Of a DNA stretch of 64,000 nucleotides, positions 1 through 9,538 are shown piece by piece (the first letter of the stretch is position 1; each line of letters begins with the position of its first letter). The stretch is taken from positions 1,054,001 to 1,118,000 of the forward strand of contig CAVRDF010000008.1 in the NCBI GenBank assembly GCA_963719805.1. The letters are read 5' to 3'. The notes under the pieces were generated by a model, which saw only the letters and a program-made list of their open reading frames with translations, was not told where the DNA came from and made no database searches. Source of the DNA: JAMXLO01 sp963719805 (GTDB lineage: Bacteria > Pseudomonadota > Alphaproteobacteria > Acetobacterales > Acetobacteraceae). A program made the position numbers and the translations under genes.

Positions 1-168
1 GCAGGCGACCTCGCACGCCTTGCAGCCGATGCACAAGGTCGTGTCGGTGAAAAACCCGTAGGAGCGCCCTGGAAGAATGCGGACTCCCGCCGTCAATTCG
101 GACTCATTTGGAATGACACGATCGAGGTCTGATACGTGATATTCCGCTGCGGTGGAATGCACATCCAT
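1..168 (-). CDS. Formate dehydrogenase beta (4Fe-4S) subunit, N-terminal part
   Basis: The first 56 residues are visible; the gene runs off the left edge of the window. Near residues 46-56 the protein reads CIGCKACEVAC, the first ferredoxin cysteine cluster of the electron-transfer beta subunit of respiratory/FDH-type formate dehydrogenases, preceded by GFFTDTT, which is typical just before this cluster. In the family this subunit carries four 4Fe-4S clusters and passes electrons from the molybdenum subunit to the membrane or to another acceptor. The ATG at 168 overlaps the stop of the upstream 70-residue ORF (TGATGG), which suggests translational coupling. It is transcribed away from the alpha subunit at 493, an unusual layout because alpha and beta are normally co-directional. 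Confidence 0.85.
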   Translation of the reverse strand, partial: MDVHSTAAEYHVSDLDRVIPNESELTAGVRILPGRSYGFFTDTTLCIGCKACEVAC

Positions 169-380
169 CAGCAATTGTCCAGCAGGTCGATGCTGCTCGC
201 AACGTGCCCGATGAGGCCCCGGCGATCGTTGTAACCGACCCTGACTCGCCGCATCAGAAGAGCGGGAAGCTGTTCCGGCTCCAATGCCGCATTATATGCG
301 AGCACGAAATGGTGCGCGACGCCGTCATCATCCACCAGCTGGAAGCGGCTCTCCTGGACTATCGTCAGCACGCCCTCCAT
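168..380 (-). CDS. Small conserved-looking protein coupled to FDH beta subunit
   Basis: A 70-residue ORF with no recognised domain, no signal peptide and no membrane segment. It starts at ATG 380 with a GGAAGG purine run about ten bases upstream and stops exactly on the ATG of the FDH beta gene, so the two are probably translated together. Composition (mixed acidic and hydrophobic, ending in IDLLDNC) is protein-like rather than antisense noise. Position at the head of a formate dehydrogenase transcript suggests an accessory role, but that is inference only. Confidence 0.6.
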   Translation of the reverse strand: MEGVLTIVQESRFQLVDDDGVAHHFVLAYNAALEPEQLPALLMRRVRVGYNDRRGLIGHVASSIDLLDNC

Positions 381-492
381 GCCCTAGAAACCTTCCGCTC
401 CGTGGCAGCAATGTGGGCGCGGCAGCAAGGTTCCCGGGCGGGAACCCCGATCGCGCATTTGCGTTCCTGGATCACCTCCGGGAGAAAACTGT

Positions 493-3400
493 ATGAAGCG
501 CGTACGCCGTCGCTTGCGGGACAGAATCGCGGGCTTCGCCGCCGACTGGACCATCCCTCGTCAGTTGGCCGGCCAAAGCGTCATGTCTGAAGCTGCCAAG
601 AGTACGCAGTCTCGCACTCTGCGGCCACGGCTGGAGCAGGCGGATCGCATAGGAACCAGCATCTGCCCGTTCTGCGCCGTGGGGTGCGCGCAACTTGTTT
701 ATGCGAAGAACGGCAAGCCGATCCACATCGAAGGGGACCCTCGCAGTCCCGTGAACCAGGGGACGCTGTGCCCGAAGGGTGCCGCAACATTGGGGATGCT
801 TCTATCAGAGAAGCGGATCAACCACGTGCTCTATCGCGCCCCGAATGGGATCGGATGGGAGCGACGTCCACTGGACTGGGCAATGGAGCAAGTGGCGCAG
901 CGCGTCAAGCAGACGCGCGACGAAACCTTTGTGGAGCGATTGGCCGACGGACGGTTGGTGAACCACACGCTCGGTATTGGTTCATTGGGCGGCGCCACCC
1001 TCGACAATGAAGAGAACTACCTAATCAAGAAGTTGCTCGGGGGCGGCCTCGGTCTGGTCAATATCGAAAATCAGGCACGTATCTGACACTCGTCATCGGT
1101 ACCCAGTCTGGGGACAACATTTGGACGAGGAGCGGCAACAGTCTCATTGTGGGATCTGGCGAATGCTGACTGCATCACGATCATGGGCTCCAACATGGCG
1201 GAGAACCACCCCGTGGCGTTCCGGTTCGTGACCGAAGCGCAGTCGCGCGGCGCCAGAGTCATACACGTTGACCCACGGTTCACCCGTACCTCGGCCATCG
1301 CAGACATTCATGCTCCCATACGTTCTGGCTCAGATATCGCCTTCCTGGGCGGAATCATTCGCTACATCCTGGTGAATGATTTGTGGTTCCGTGAGTTCGC
1401 CCTGGCCTACACTAATATCGCGACGATTATCGCTGGCGAATACCGGGACGCCGAGGACAATGATGGCGTGTTTTCCGGATTCGACGAGTCTAGTGCGTCC
1501 TACAAAACCAACACGTGGCAATACAAAGGCGAGTTCATCCCTTCGCCGCTAGCGGAGCACTATGTCAGCGGCGAGGACTTACACGCGACACAGGAGATGC
1601 AAAAGCACCCGCCCGAGTCCGACCCGACGCTGCGACATCCGAACTGCGTCTATCAGATCATGCGCCGCCACTACGAGCGCTATACGGCTGAGATGGTGGA
1701 GCGTATTACCGGCTGTCCGCAATCAATCTTCCTGCGGATCTGTGAGGCGATAACCAGCAATTCCGGCCGCGAACGTACCGGCACGTTCTGCTATGCCGTC
1801 GGCTGGACGCACCACAGCTTTGGCGTGCAGATCATTCGCGCCGCGGCGATCATCCAGAGCTTGCTGGGCAATATCGGCAGGCCTGGCGGTGGTGTGCTGG
1901 CGTTGAGGGGACATTGCAGCATCCAGGGCAGCACCGACTTACCGACACTGTACAATATGCTGCCTACCTATCTGCCGCAGCCAAACGCGTTCCTGCCGCA
2001 CTCCTCGCTCGAGGAATTCCTTAAGGTCGAGACTGTGCCAACCGGCTGGTGGAACAACCTGCCAAAATACATGATCTCTCTGCTGAAGGCCTGGTATGGA
2101 GAGCACGCGCAACAGAGCAACGCGTTCTGCTATGATCATTTGCCGAAGCTCACCGGGGATCACTCGCAACTGCCGATGACCTTGGCCATGACCGAAGGTG
2201 TCGTGAAAGGTCAGTTCGTCTTCGGGCAGAACCCGGTGGTCGGCGCGGTGAATTCCGAATTGGTCCAGCGGGGTCTGGCAAAGCTGGAATGGCTTGTGGT
2301 GCGTGACTTCGCTATGACGGAGACCGCTAATTTCTGGCAAAAAGGCGGCCTTGTGCAGGGCGGTGAATTCACGCCGGAGCAAATCGGCACCGAGGTCTTC
2401 TTCTTCCCTTCGTCGATGACGGCAGAGAAGGAAGGCTCCGTCACCAACACATCAAGACTGGTTCAATGGCATGACAAGGTGTGCGATCCACCCGGTGACA
2501 GCCGCTCGGATCTCTGGTTCATCGTTCATCTGGGCCGGCGCCTAAAGGAACTCTACGCTGATAGCCCAGAAGCGCGCGATGCGCCGATCCGCGATCTCAC
2601 CTGGGAGTATCCCACGATTAGCGCAATCGTTGAACCCGACGCCGCGACGGTGTTGCGCGAAATCAACGGCTATACCGTTGCCGACCGCAAGCAGTTGCAG
2701 AGTTTCCAGGCACTGAAGGATGATGGCAGCACCGCGTGCGGTGGGTGGATGTACTCGGGCATCTTTCCCGATCAGCACGACAATCGGGCGCGTGCTCGCA
2801 AGCCTGATGGGCCGGATGGGCCTGGTAGTCACCAAGGCTGGGCGTTTTCTTGGCCCGATAACCGGCGAACACTGTACAATCGAGCCTCGGCCGACCCGGA
2901 AGGCAGACCCTGGTCTGAGCGCAAACGCATGGTCTGGTGGGATGAGGCGAAGGCGAAGTGGGCCGGCACGGACACCCCGGATTTCGTGCCGGACAAACGT
3001 CCCGACATGCGACCCGATTGGAGTAAACAGCCTACCGGCATGGATGCACTCGGCGGGAATGATCCACTCATTATGGAGCCTGACGGCAAGTGTCAGCTCT
3101 TCGTGCCAGCTGGCCTGAAAGATGGCCCTCTACCGACATATTATGAGCCGATCGAGAGCCCCGTGCGGAACGCGCTGTATCCGCAGCGGAACAATCCCGC
3201 GGCAAAACTTTGGGCCCGCCCAGGGAACGAACTGCACGAGCCGGAGGATCCTCGCTATCCGTTTGTGTTCAGCACCTACCGATTAACTGAGCTTCATTGC
3301 GGTGGCGTTTCCACGCGCGTCGCGCCGCACACCGCGGAATTACAACCCGAGGCCTTCGTGGAAATCTCTCCTGAGCTGGCCAGAGAACTGTGCATCGCCA

Positions 3401-3660
3401 ACCTCGATTGGACGGTTCTAACTACGGCGCGAGGTGAGGTAGAGGTGAAGGCACTGGTCACCAACCGTGTCCGGCCGTTCATCATAAATGGCAAGCCTGT
3501 GCACCAAGTGGGAATGCCGTGGGTGTTCGGCTGGGAAGGCTATGCACGCGGGCCGATCGCTAATGTGCTGCTTGGTATTTATGGAGATCCCAATACTAGC
3601 ATCCACACAACGAAGGCATTAACCTGTCACTTGCGAAGGGGCCGCCTGTCGGATGCCTGA
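493..3660 (+). CDS. fdnG: Formate dehydrogenase alpha subunit, selenoprotein (in-frame UGA at 1084)
   Basis: Molybdenum/tungsten bis-MGD formate dehydrogenase of the FDH-N/FDH-O type, which oxidises formate to CO2. The reading frame from ATG 493 to TGA 3658 is continuous except for one UGA at 1084-1086 (codon 198). Context is NQARI-UGA-H, matching the NQARV-Sec-H site of E. coli FDH-N, and the frame downstream (FGRGAA, then MGSNMAENHP and IHVDPRFTRT) continues the family without a gap; total 1055 residues, the usual size. The 4Fe-4S ligands are at C58, C61, C65 and C93 with the conserved Lys95. A purine-rich RBS (GGGAG) lies 8 bases before ATG 493. I see arginines but no hydrophobic Tat segment at the N terminus, so export is uncertain; ATG 583 is an alternative start. 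Automated annotation would probably split this into two genes or call it a pseudogene. Confidence 0.93.
1084..1130 (+). promoter_or_regulatory. Bacterial SECIS element directing Sec insertion at UGA 1084
   Basis: Numbering from U1 of the UGA, the RNA has U17 (1100), G23 (1106) and U24 (1107), the three bases that SelB recognises in the E. coli fdhF element, and shares the tract CAUCGGU at 11-17. The apical stem is CCC/GGG around the loop AGUCU (1105-1109), and the lower stem is CUCGUC (1089-1094) with GACGAG (1124-1129). Together with protein homology on both sides this supports selenocysteine rather than a nonsense mutation. Confidence 0.88.
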
Positions 3661-3967
3661 CATGCTGGGCCAAAATGCGGTGCAGGCGCTGGACGCACTG
3701 CTTGCGGACCGGCCCCACAAAGTCGGCCACGATTTCTCGGAGACAACGCGCTGCCTCACCGCATGGCGAGAGCAACTCAGCCAGCGATGGCGGCAAACAA
3801 AGGCAGACTCTGACCGGCGTAGCCTCGAGCGCTTGAACGCTGCAATCAGCGTCGTGGTGGGTGGGCAATTCCCATTGGGCAGTGTGCCGTGGCCGCACAT
3901 CGAGCAGGCACGGAACGACCTCGCCGCACTCGCCGCACCGACTGGCAACCAGTCTCACGGGACATGA
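3653..3967 (+). CDS. Small protein overlapping the end of FDH alpha
   Basis: A 104-residue ORF whose ATG overlaps the last eight bases of the formate dehydrogenase gene (ATGCCTGA), a typical coupled-operon arrangement. The protein is mostly helical in composition, with no membrane span and no motif I recognise. Its fixed position suggests a role in FDH assembly or maturation, but the sequence does not resemble FdhD or FdhE as I know them (no Cys motifs), so the function is left open. Confidence 0.6.
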   Translation: MPDMLGQNAVQALDALLADRPHKVGHDFSETTRCLTAWREQLSQRWRQTKADSDRRSLERLNAAISVVVGGQFPLGSVPWPHIEQARNDLAALAAPTGNQSHGT

Positions 3968-4010
3968 TCGCAACCCAAAGCTTTGGGCATCTACTCCAGT
4001 CATGCTAATC

Positions 4011-6011
4011 ATGAGAAAGCAGGACATGCCAGGAACGAGCGGGGCAGTGCCTGACCCTGTTCAAGTCCCGAAAGCCGAGACGCCGACGCATTCGCCCACC
4101 CTTGCATTGCAGGTCGGCATTGCGATCGTCGTGGCCCTTTATCTTGCCCGCGAGGTGCTGATACCAATCACGCTCGCGGTTTTGCTCTCGTTTCTGCTCT
4201 CGCCCGTGGTCGGCTGGCTGCGCCGGATCTATCTGCCACGTTTAGCTGCGGTATTTCTGGCCGTGATCGCGGCGCTCGCTGCAGCAGCCGCGGTTGGCGG
4301 GCTGATCGGAAGCGAGGTGGCCGGCCTGGCGCCCGATGTGCCGCGCTACGCCTCGACGATTCAAACGAAGGTCGAGACGGTCCAAGGCTATGCTCTGGGT
4401 CGCTTGTCCAGCGTCATGCGCAACCTCGGGCGTCAGCCAGAGCCCACGACTGATGCGAAGGCCCCGACTTCGGCAACCAACCCGTCCGGCGACCGGCCGG
4501 TTGGGCCCGACCGGCCAATCCCAGTCGAGGTACACCAGCCCAATCCTTCGCCCTTGGAGCTGGCCCAGCGAGTCCTCTCACCAGTGCTCAGCCCGGTTGA
4601 GACGATCGCCATCGTTTTCGTGTTCGCCATCTTCATCCTCCTGCAACAGGAGGACTTGCGGGATCGACTAATCCGGCTTTTCGGCTCCGGGGATCTGCAT
4701 CGCACGACGGTCGCCTTGGACGATGCGGGGCATCGTCTGTCACGCTACTTCCTAACCCAACTCAGCGTGAATGCGGCATTTGGGTGCGTCATTGCGGCCG
4801 GCCTGTTCTTCATCGGTATTCCGTCGCCTGTGCTGTGGGGCGTCATGGGCGGCTTGCTCCGTTTTGTGCCCTACGTTGGGGCATTCCTTGCAGCCGGACT
4901 GCCGCTCGTGCTTGCGGCCGCAATCGACCCTGGTTGGGTCATGGTGGCATGGACAGCCGCGCTGTTTGTTGTGGTCGAGGGTTTAACCGGGCAAGTGCTC
5001 GAGCCATTGCTGTACGGTCGTAGCACTGGGCTATCGCCATTTTCGGTCGTGATGGCAGCGACATTCTGGACCTGGTTATGGGGGCCGATCGGCCTCATTC
5101 TTTCTACACCTCTGACCCTCTGCTTGGTCGTCCTGGGCAGACATGTCAGGCAATTCGAGTTTCTGGATGTAATCCTTGGTGATCGGCCTGCACTGACGCC
5201 AGCCGAAGCTTTCTACCAGCGTATGCTAGCCGATGACGCCGATGAGGTTCTGGACCAAGCGGAGCTGTTGCTGAAGGAACGGTCTCTGTCCAGCTATTAT
5301 GACGAGGTTGCGTTGAAGGGGCTGCAGCTTGCCGCCAACGACGTACAACGTGGCGTCTTAAATGAAGGGCAGCTTGAGCGAATTCGCGAAGCGGTCAAAC
5401 AGCTTGTTACTGACCTTGATCATCACGACGACCAAGCCCCACCCCAAGATGCAGAGCAGACCGATACTCTGGCCCCGTCTCTGGCCGAGCGGGCTCTGCC
5501 CAAGCGCGCCCCGCCGAGTGAAGCTGCACTGGCAGACGAGGCGTTGAGCCCTCAATGGAAGACCGAATTGGCGGTGCTTTGCCTGGCCGGCCGTGGGCCA
5601 CTGGACGAGGCCGCCTCGGCAATTCTAGCACAACTGCTGCGTAAGCACGGGTTTGGTGCCGAAATCGTGCCATATGAGGCAGCATCCCGCGGCAGCATCG
5701 GGCGCCTCGACGTAGCCGCAAAAGTCATGGTCTGCATTAGCTATCTCGAGATCAGCGGCAGTCCGTCACACTTGCGCTACCTAATCCGGCGCATACGCGA
5801 CCGATTGCCAGACCGACCGATTCTAGTCGGCCTATGGCCTGCGGATGACGCCGTTCTGAAGGAACAGAGAATCCAAAATGCAATTGGCGCAGACGAATAT
5901 ACCACCTCTCTCCGCGCAGCTGTCGAGACATGCTTACGCCGGTCGCACGCAGAAACGTACAATGTCCGCCCTTCGGCCAATTCACTCGGAGACTGCGTGG
6001 GACGCGTGTGA
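4011..6011 (+). CDS. AI-2E family transporter with long C-terminal extension
   Basis: Inner-membrane permease of the AI-2E/DUF20 family. The first ~400 residues carry the expected set of hydrophobic segments, including a paired helix after the N terminus, a variable Pro-rich periplasmic/cytoplasmic insert and the conserved FVPYVGAFLA and LEPLLYGRSTGLSPFSV stretches. The remaining ~260 residues are soluble: a helical region followed by an alpha/beta-looking domain (LAVLCLAGRGPLDEAASAIL..., ending with a strand/helix pattern around VCISYLE and PILVGLWP) that is not part of the minimal family. The start is uncertain; ATG 4011 or 4026 fits better than 3861, which reads through the preceding gene. 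It is co-directional with the FDH genes but separated from them by about 45 bases. Confidence 0.82.
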   Translation: MRKQDMPGTSGAVPDPVQVPKAETPTHSPTLALQVGIAIVVALYLAREVLIPITLAVLLSFLLSPVVGWLRRIYLPRLAAVFLAVIAALAAAAAVGGLIGSEVAGLAPDVPRYASTIQTKVETVQGYALGRLSSVMRNLGRQPEPTTDAKAPTSATNPSGDRPVGPDRPIPVEVHQPNPSPLELAQRVLSPVLSPVETIAIVFVFAIFILLQQEDLRDRLIRLFGSGDLHRTTVALDDAGHRLSRYFLTQLSVNAAFGCVIAAGLFFIGIPSPVLWGVMGGLLRFVPYVGAFLAAGLPLVLAAAIDPGWVMVAWTAALFVVVEGLTGQVLEPLLYGRSTGLSPFSVVMAATFWTWLWGPIGLILSTPLTLCLVVLGRHVRQFEFLDVILGDRPALTPAEAFYQRMLADDADEVLDQAELLLKERSLSSYYDEVALKGLQLAANDVQRGVLNEGQLERIREAVKQLVTDLDHHDDQAPPQDAEQTDTLAPSLAERALPKRAPPSEAALADEALSPQWKTELAVLCLAGRGPLDEAASAILAQLLRKHGFGAEIVPYEAASRGSIGRLDVAAKVMVCISYLEISGSPSHLRYLIRRIRDRLPDRPILVGLWPADDAVLKEQRIQNAIGADEYTTSLRAAVETCLRRSHAETYNVRPSANSLGDCVGRV

Positions 6012-6192
6012 TTCTACGCTTCACAAAGTCGGATCAAGGCTGCTCTTGATGAGACGCGACGCTCATCCTCGGCTCCCCGATTTTGCTCGGCCTCGGTGCC
6101 GGACGAGGCGAGCGAACTTCAGGTCGAGGTGAACGATGACCGTTCAACCAGTTCGGATATGGTGGCGGCCTATCCGCTTTTGGGGTCTATCA

Positions 6193-6816
6193 TTACGTCT
6201 CTTGTGATGGCCCGGTACAGCGGAGTTTTAACCCCGCCCTTGCGCTCTCACGAAAGAGAGACTGCGTCATCTGCACGATATCATTGGTCCAGTAGAGCTG
6301 ATGTTCGAGCGAGGAAAGAAAATCGGCCGGCAACATGGCGTAGCAGTAGATCTCGGCGCTGCGGCCAACCCGATTCTCTGTTTCCATGGTGTCACCCCAT
6401 CCCACCTTCCAGCCAGCATGCTCAGCGCCGATTTCCCAGCGGCAGAATTGCGCCTTTAACGTCTCGCAGCTCTGAGCTGCCTGATGTAGCGGTATAATGT
6501 AGACGACGACGAGCCGGTAGACATTCAGTTGGATTCTCATCGTCAGCACATCGCCAAACGCACCAACCCGATAGGCAGCTTCGGGTAATCCTAAAATGTG
6601 TGTGACCTGCACTTCAGCAGCCGATGCGTCAGCAACGCTCGTGCCCATGTCCCCCGGCTGGATTGGTGAACATTCAACAGCCCGGAGCGCCTCACCTATA
6701 ATCCCAGTCAGGAAAGCATCTATCTGTCGTCTTAAATCTGCGAAGGGCAGCCCTGGCTCTCCCCGGCAAAGGTTAGAAGCTGGCCAAGCGGCGGAATTGT
6801 CAGACAACACTCCCAT
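6193..6816 (-). CDS. Hypothetical protein
   Basis: A 207-residue ORF with a balanced, protein-like composition and no recognised domain. There is no clear signal peptide or membrane helix; a hydrophobic stretch (VYRLVVVYIIPLH) sits mid-protein and may be a beta strand. The start is uncertain because a GGATGGGAG purine run could serve an internal TTG a few codons later. It is convergent with the AI-2E gene and stands alone. Confidence 0.45.
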   Translation of the reverse strand: MGVLSDNSAAWPASNLCRGEPGLPFADLRRQIDAFLTGIIGEALRAVECSPIQPGDMGTSVADASAAEVQVTHILGLPEAAYRVGAFGDVLTMRIQLNVYRLVVVYIIPLHQAAQSCETLKAQFCRWEIGAEHAGWKVGWGDTMETENRVGRSAEIYCYAMLPADFLSSLEHQLYWTNDIVQMTQSLFRESARAGLKLRCTGPSQET

Positions 6817-7267
6817 CCTCGAAGCTAATACAAGCTGAACAACGTTGTGCGAAGTACCACAGTTAAGGTTCCTGCTTGGGCCAGATAACGCCGCAGCCTC
6901 GATAACGCTGCGTCGAGTGCGATCTCAATGGTGCACGTCTGTCACAACATGGGCACCAAGCGTTTAACGCCAGTAACCAACGCGATTGGAGATGGCGGCA
7001 CCTCCGACTGTTTGCTGAAAAGTTGGCTCTGCCGCATTGGACACAATCGAAGAGAAGGCGCGCGGTCACTCCCTCGTATCCCGCACCGATGAATCTGGTG
7101 TAATTAGTTTTCCGAAGTTCGTTGAACTAGCGTTTTGTTCGCGCGGCTAGCATCAGTTCGTTGCCGCAAAATTGATAAATGTCGCCCCAAGATTGCCGCG
7201 CTGTACCGCCTAGGAGCGAACTGCGGATCGTAATTTTTGGACCTCCGCATTGGCGAGGAGGTTTACA
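6817..7267. other. Intergenic, no gene seen
   Basis: About 450 bases between a minus-strand hypothetical and the Nramp-like gene. Short ORFs on both strands look like noise. The last 15 bases contain the ribosome-binding site of the following gene. Confidence 0.6.
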
Positions 7268-8590
7268 TTGTCCGAGGCAGTTGAGCCCGACCCCGAATTC
7301 CCCGAACCAACGACTACTCCCAGCGCGGCCATCGGTCCTTCGAAGCCGCGTCTGCTTGGCATTTTAGGGCCCGGCCTGATCACCGGCGCTTCGGACGATG
7401 ATCCGAGCGGTATCGCTACTTATTCCCAGACTGGCGCCCAAACAGGGTTCGCCTTGCTGTGGCTGATGCCTTTTACCTACCCATTGATGTCCGTGACGCA
7501 GGAGATCAGCGCGCGGTTGGGCCGCACAACAGGCCACGGCCTCGCCGGCAATATCCGCCGGCATTACCCGAGCTGGGTGGCCCATAGCTGCATTGCGCTG
7601 CTCCTCATAGCCAACATTATCAATCTTGGCGCCGATCTCGGCTCGATGGGCGACGTGGTGCGCATGTTGGTGGGCGGCCCATCCTGGCTCTATGTTGTTG
7701 GCTTCGGGACGCTCTGCGTCGCGGCACAAATTGCGCTCACCTACACGCGCTATGTCTCAGTGCTGAAGTGGCTGACGCTCGCCCTTTTTGCCTATTTTGG
7801 AACGGTCGTAATGGTGTCCATTCCCTGGCATGAGGCGCTGCACGGATTGGTCGTGCCGACATGGCATAATTCGTCGGATTTCATCTCGCTGGTTGTGGCG
7901 GTGCTGGGCACGACGATCTCGCCATACTTGTTTTTCTGGCAATCGCAGGAGGCCGAAGACCAGCGCGAGCAGCCGAGGCGGGAAAAACTCACCGAGGCGC
8001 CCGAACAGGCACCTGCTGCTTTCGAGCGTATCCGGCTGGATACCTGGATCGGCATGGCGCTTAGCAATGTGGTTGCGATGGCGATCATCTTGACCGCCGG
8101 CGCAACCTTGCATGCGGCCGGCAAGACGGATGTCGACAGTGCGCAGACGGCAGCCGAGGCACTGCGCCCGATTGCCGGAGAATTCGCGTCGCTCATTTTC
8201 GCCTTGGGCATCATCGGAACAGGCTTGATGGCGGTGCCTGTGCTCGCCGGATCGGCAGCTTATGCCATCGGCGAAGCTTTAAGCTGGCCAGTCGGCCTGG
8301 CGCGCCGTCCGAAAGAGGCGCGGGCCTTTTATGTGACGCTGGCTGTGGCGACGCTTGGTGGGACCGGGCTGAATTTTCTGCCGTTCGATCCCATGCGGGC
8401 GCTCTATTGGAGCGCGGTCATCAACGGCATCATGGTGGCCCCCGTTATCGTCGTGATGATGAAACTCGCCACCAATCGGCGGGTCATGACGCAGTTCACC
8501 TTGGGCCCTTGGTTGCGCGGGATTGGATGGCTGACGGCTTTCGTGATGGCGTTGTGCGTGGCTGGTTTATTTGTGACGTGGATCATCTAG
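7268..8590 (+). CDS. Nramp-related divalent metal transporter
   Basis: A 440-residue inner-membrane protein with about eleven hydrophobic segments, related to the Nramp family of proton-coupled divalent-metal importers. The first helix reads GASDDDPSGIATYSQ where classical Nramp proteins have DPGN, and the helix-6 region reads TTISPYLFFWQSQEAEDQRE where they have the MPH motif, so it belongs to a divergent branch; substrate cannot be assumed to be Mn2+ or Fe2+ and Mg2+-type relatives are possible. I chose TTG 7268 because a GAGGAGG site ends 6 bases before it; the longer reading from TTG 7250 would place the RBS inside the gene. Confidence 0.85.
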   Translation: MSEAVEPDPEFPEPTTTPSAAIGPSKPRLLGILGPGLITGASDDDPSGIATYSQTGAQTGFALLWLMPFTYPLMSVTQEISARLGRTTGHGLAGNIRRHYPSWVAHSCIALLLIANIINLGADLGSMGDVVRMLVGGPSWLYVVGFGTLCVAAQIALTYTRYVSVLKWLTLALFAYFGTVVMVSIPWHEALHGLVVPTWHNSSDFISLVVAVLGTTISPYLFFWQSQEAEDQREQPRREKLTEAPEQAPAAFERIRLDTWIGMALSNVVAMAIILTAGATLHAAGKTDVDSAQTAAEALRPIAGEFASLIFALGIIGTGLMAVPVLAGSAAYAIGEALSWPVGLARRPKEARAFYVTLAVATLGGTGLNFLPFDPMRALYWSAVINGIMVAPVIVVMMKLATNRRVMTQFTLGPWLRGIGWLTAFVMALCVAGLFVTWII

Positions 8591-8696
8591 CGATGTGGTC
8601 AATGGAATTCGCAGCCCTGCGAAAAGGCGAAGTGCCGTCACGTCTTTGCCATTGTTCGCGCCCGTACGCTGGTCCATTGAAGAACGGAAGCCTCGT

Positions 8697-8783
8697 ATGA
8701 GCAGCAGAAATTGGATCTATCTCACCGCCTATGCTTCCGCCCTTTTGGTTTCAGTATCAGCGCTGGCGGTGCGCATTTTATAA
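8697..8783 (+). CDS. Possible 28-residue membrane peptide
   Basis: ATG 8697 to TAA 8781 encodes 28 residues that are almost entirely one hydrophobic helix (AYASALLVSVSALAV). A GGAAG run lies about six bases upstream and a good terminator follows at 8806. Small single-span proteins like this are often real but the evidence here is limited to RBS, helix and terminator. Confidence 0.35.
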   Translation: MSSRNWIYLTAYASALLVSVSALAVRIL

Positions 8784-8805
8784 TCATTGCAGCGACGGGT
8801 TTCTA

Positions 8806-8825
8806 GCGGGGGCCCGCCTTTTTTT
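8806..8825 (+). terminator. Rho-independent terminator
   Basis: Stem GCGG/CCGC around GGGC followed by seven T residues. It would end transcription of the Nramp-like gene and the small ORF after it. Confidence 0.6.
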
Positions 8826-9140
8826 GGTGCCCGCCGTGGGCGGAGAAATGGCACGCCAACCATTTGGTGGAGCTGTTCGACGGCTGAGAGTTGTGGGGCC
8901 ACGGGGGGCCCGGCTAATCGCCTGAGCCTCCAATAGCTCAGCAGCCCGGCTTCAGCGTACATCGCTTATCACACCGGGATGTCTAGTACCCCCTTGCCAG
9001 AGCATTTCTTATTCCAGAACACACTCCCTTTTGTTAGCCATCCTCGCCTGGAGGGAACCAAACCGGCTCGCCGCGCATTTACCAGCGCCGGCAATGGCGT
9101 TTGGTCTTCAGCTTTCCTGACCAGGAGATAACGCAAGTCG

Positions 9141-9298
9141 ATGAGCATTGAGGCGCGCCTGGGAGAGCTGAAGCAAGATATTGCGATTTCTATTCCTATC
9201 GACAGACCCCGCAAAGATTTCGACCGAAGGAGTTCCGCAGGCGACGGGCGGGCGTGATGCCCATGCAGCCGAGTACGCTCGGTAAAAGTACAGATTAG
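9141..9298 (+). pseudogene. yihY remnant with large internal deletion (copy 1 of duplicated block)
   Basis: Begins MSIEARLGELKQDIA, matching the start of the intact YihY protein at 48188-49210 (MSIDARLEAIKQDLA). The DNA at 9241-9298 matches the last codons of that gene, including its terminal GATTAG, with small indels. Everything between, roughly 300 codons of membrane domain, is missing. The following gene order (DUF883-like, holin-like) is the same as in copy 2. Confidence 0.75.
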
Positions 9299-9307
9299 GA
9301 CAGCGCA

Positions 9308-9538
9308 ATGATGGAAAATGAAGAGGTCGATCACCTCCAGCGACGGCTTCGTCGAGAGGGTGCAGGCGAGATCGCGGAACTATCCAATCGCGCGATGGAT
9401 GCCATGACAACACGAGGGAGCGAGCTCGTAAGCTGGGTTCGGGACATGGCAGACGAACGACCGCTGATCAGCTTGTTGGTTGCTTGTCAGATCGGCTTCG
9501 CCATCGGCCGTTGGGGGCCTAGTCGTGCGAAGCATTAA
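9308..9538 (+). CDS. DUF883/ElaB-like membrane-anchored small protein (copy 1)
   Basis: A 76-residue protein with an amphipathic helical N terminus and a C-terminal hydrophobic segment ending GFAIGRWGP, the pattern of DUF883/YqjD-type proteins that tether to the inner membrane. AGGA lies about seven bases before ATG 9308. It is intact here, whereas the copy-2 version at 47970-48177 is frameshifted. Its stop overlaps the start of the next gene. Confidence 0.7.
   Translation: MMENEEVDHLQRRLRREGAGEIAELSNRAMDAMTTRGSELVSWVRDMADERPLISLLVACQIGFAIGRWGPSRAKH

Noticed and set aside
1084..1146. FDH alpha as two genes or a frameshifted pseudogene
   Set aside because: No frameshift is needed; the only interruption is the UGA at the known Sec codon, with a matching SECIS hairpin directly after it.
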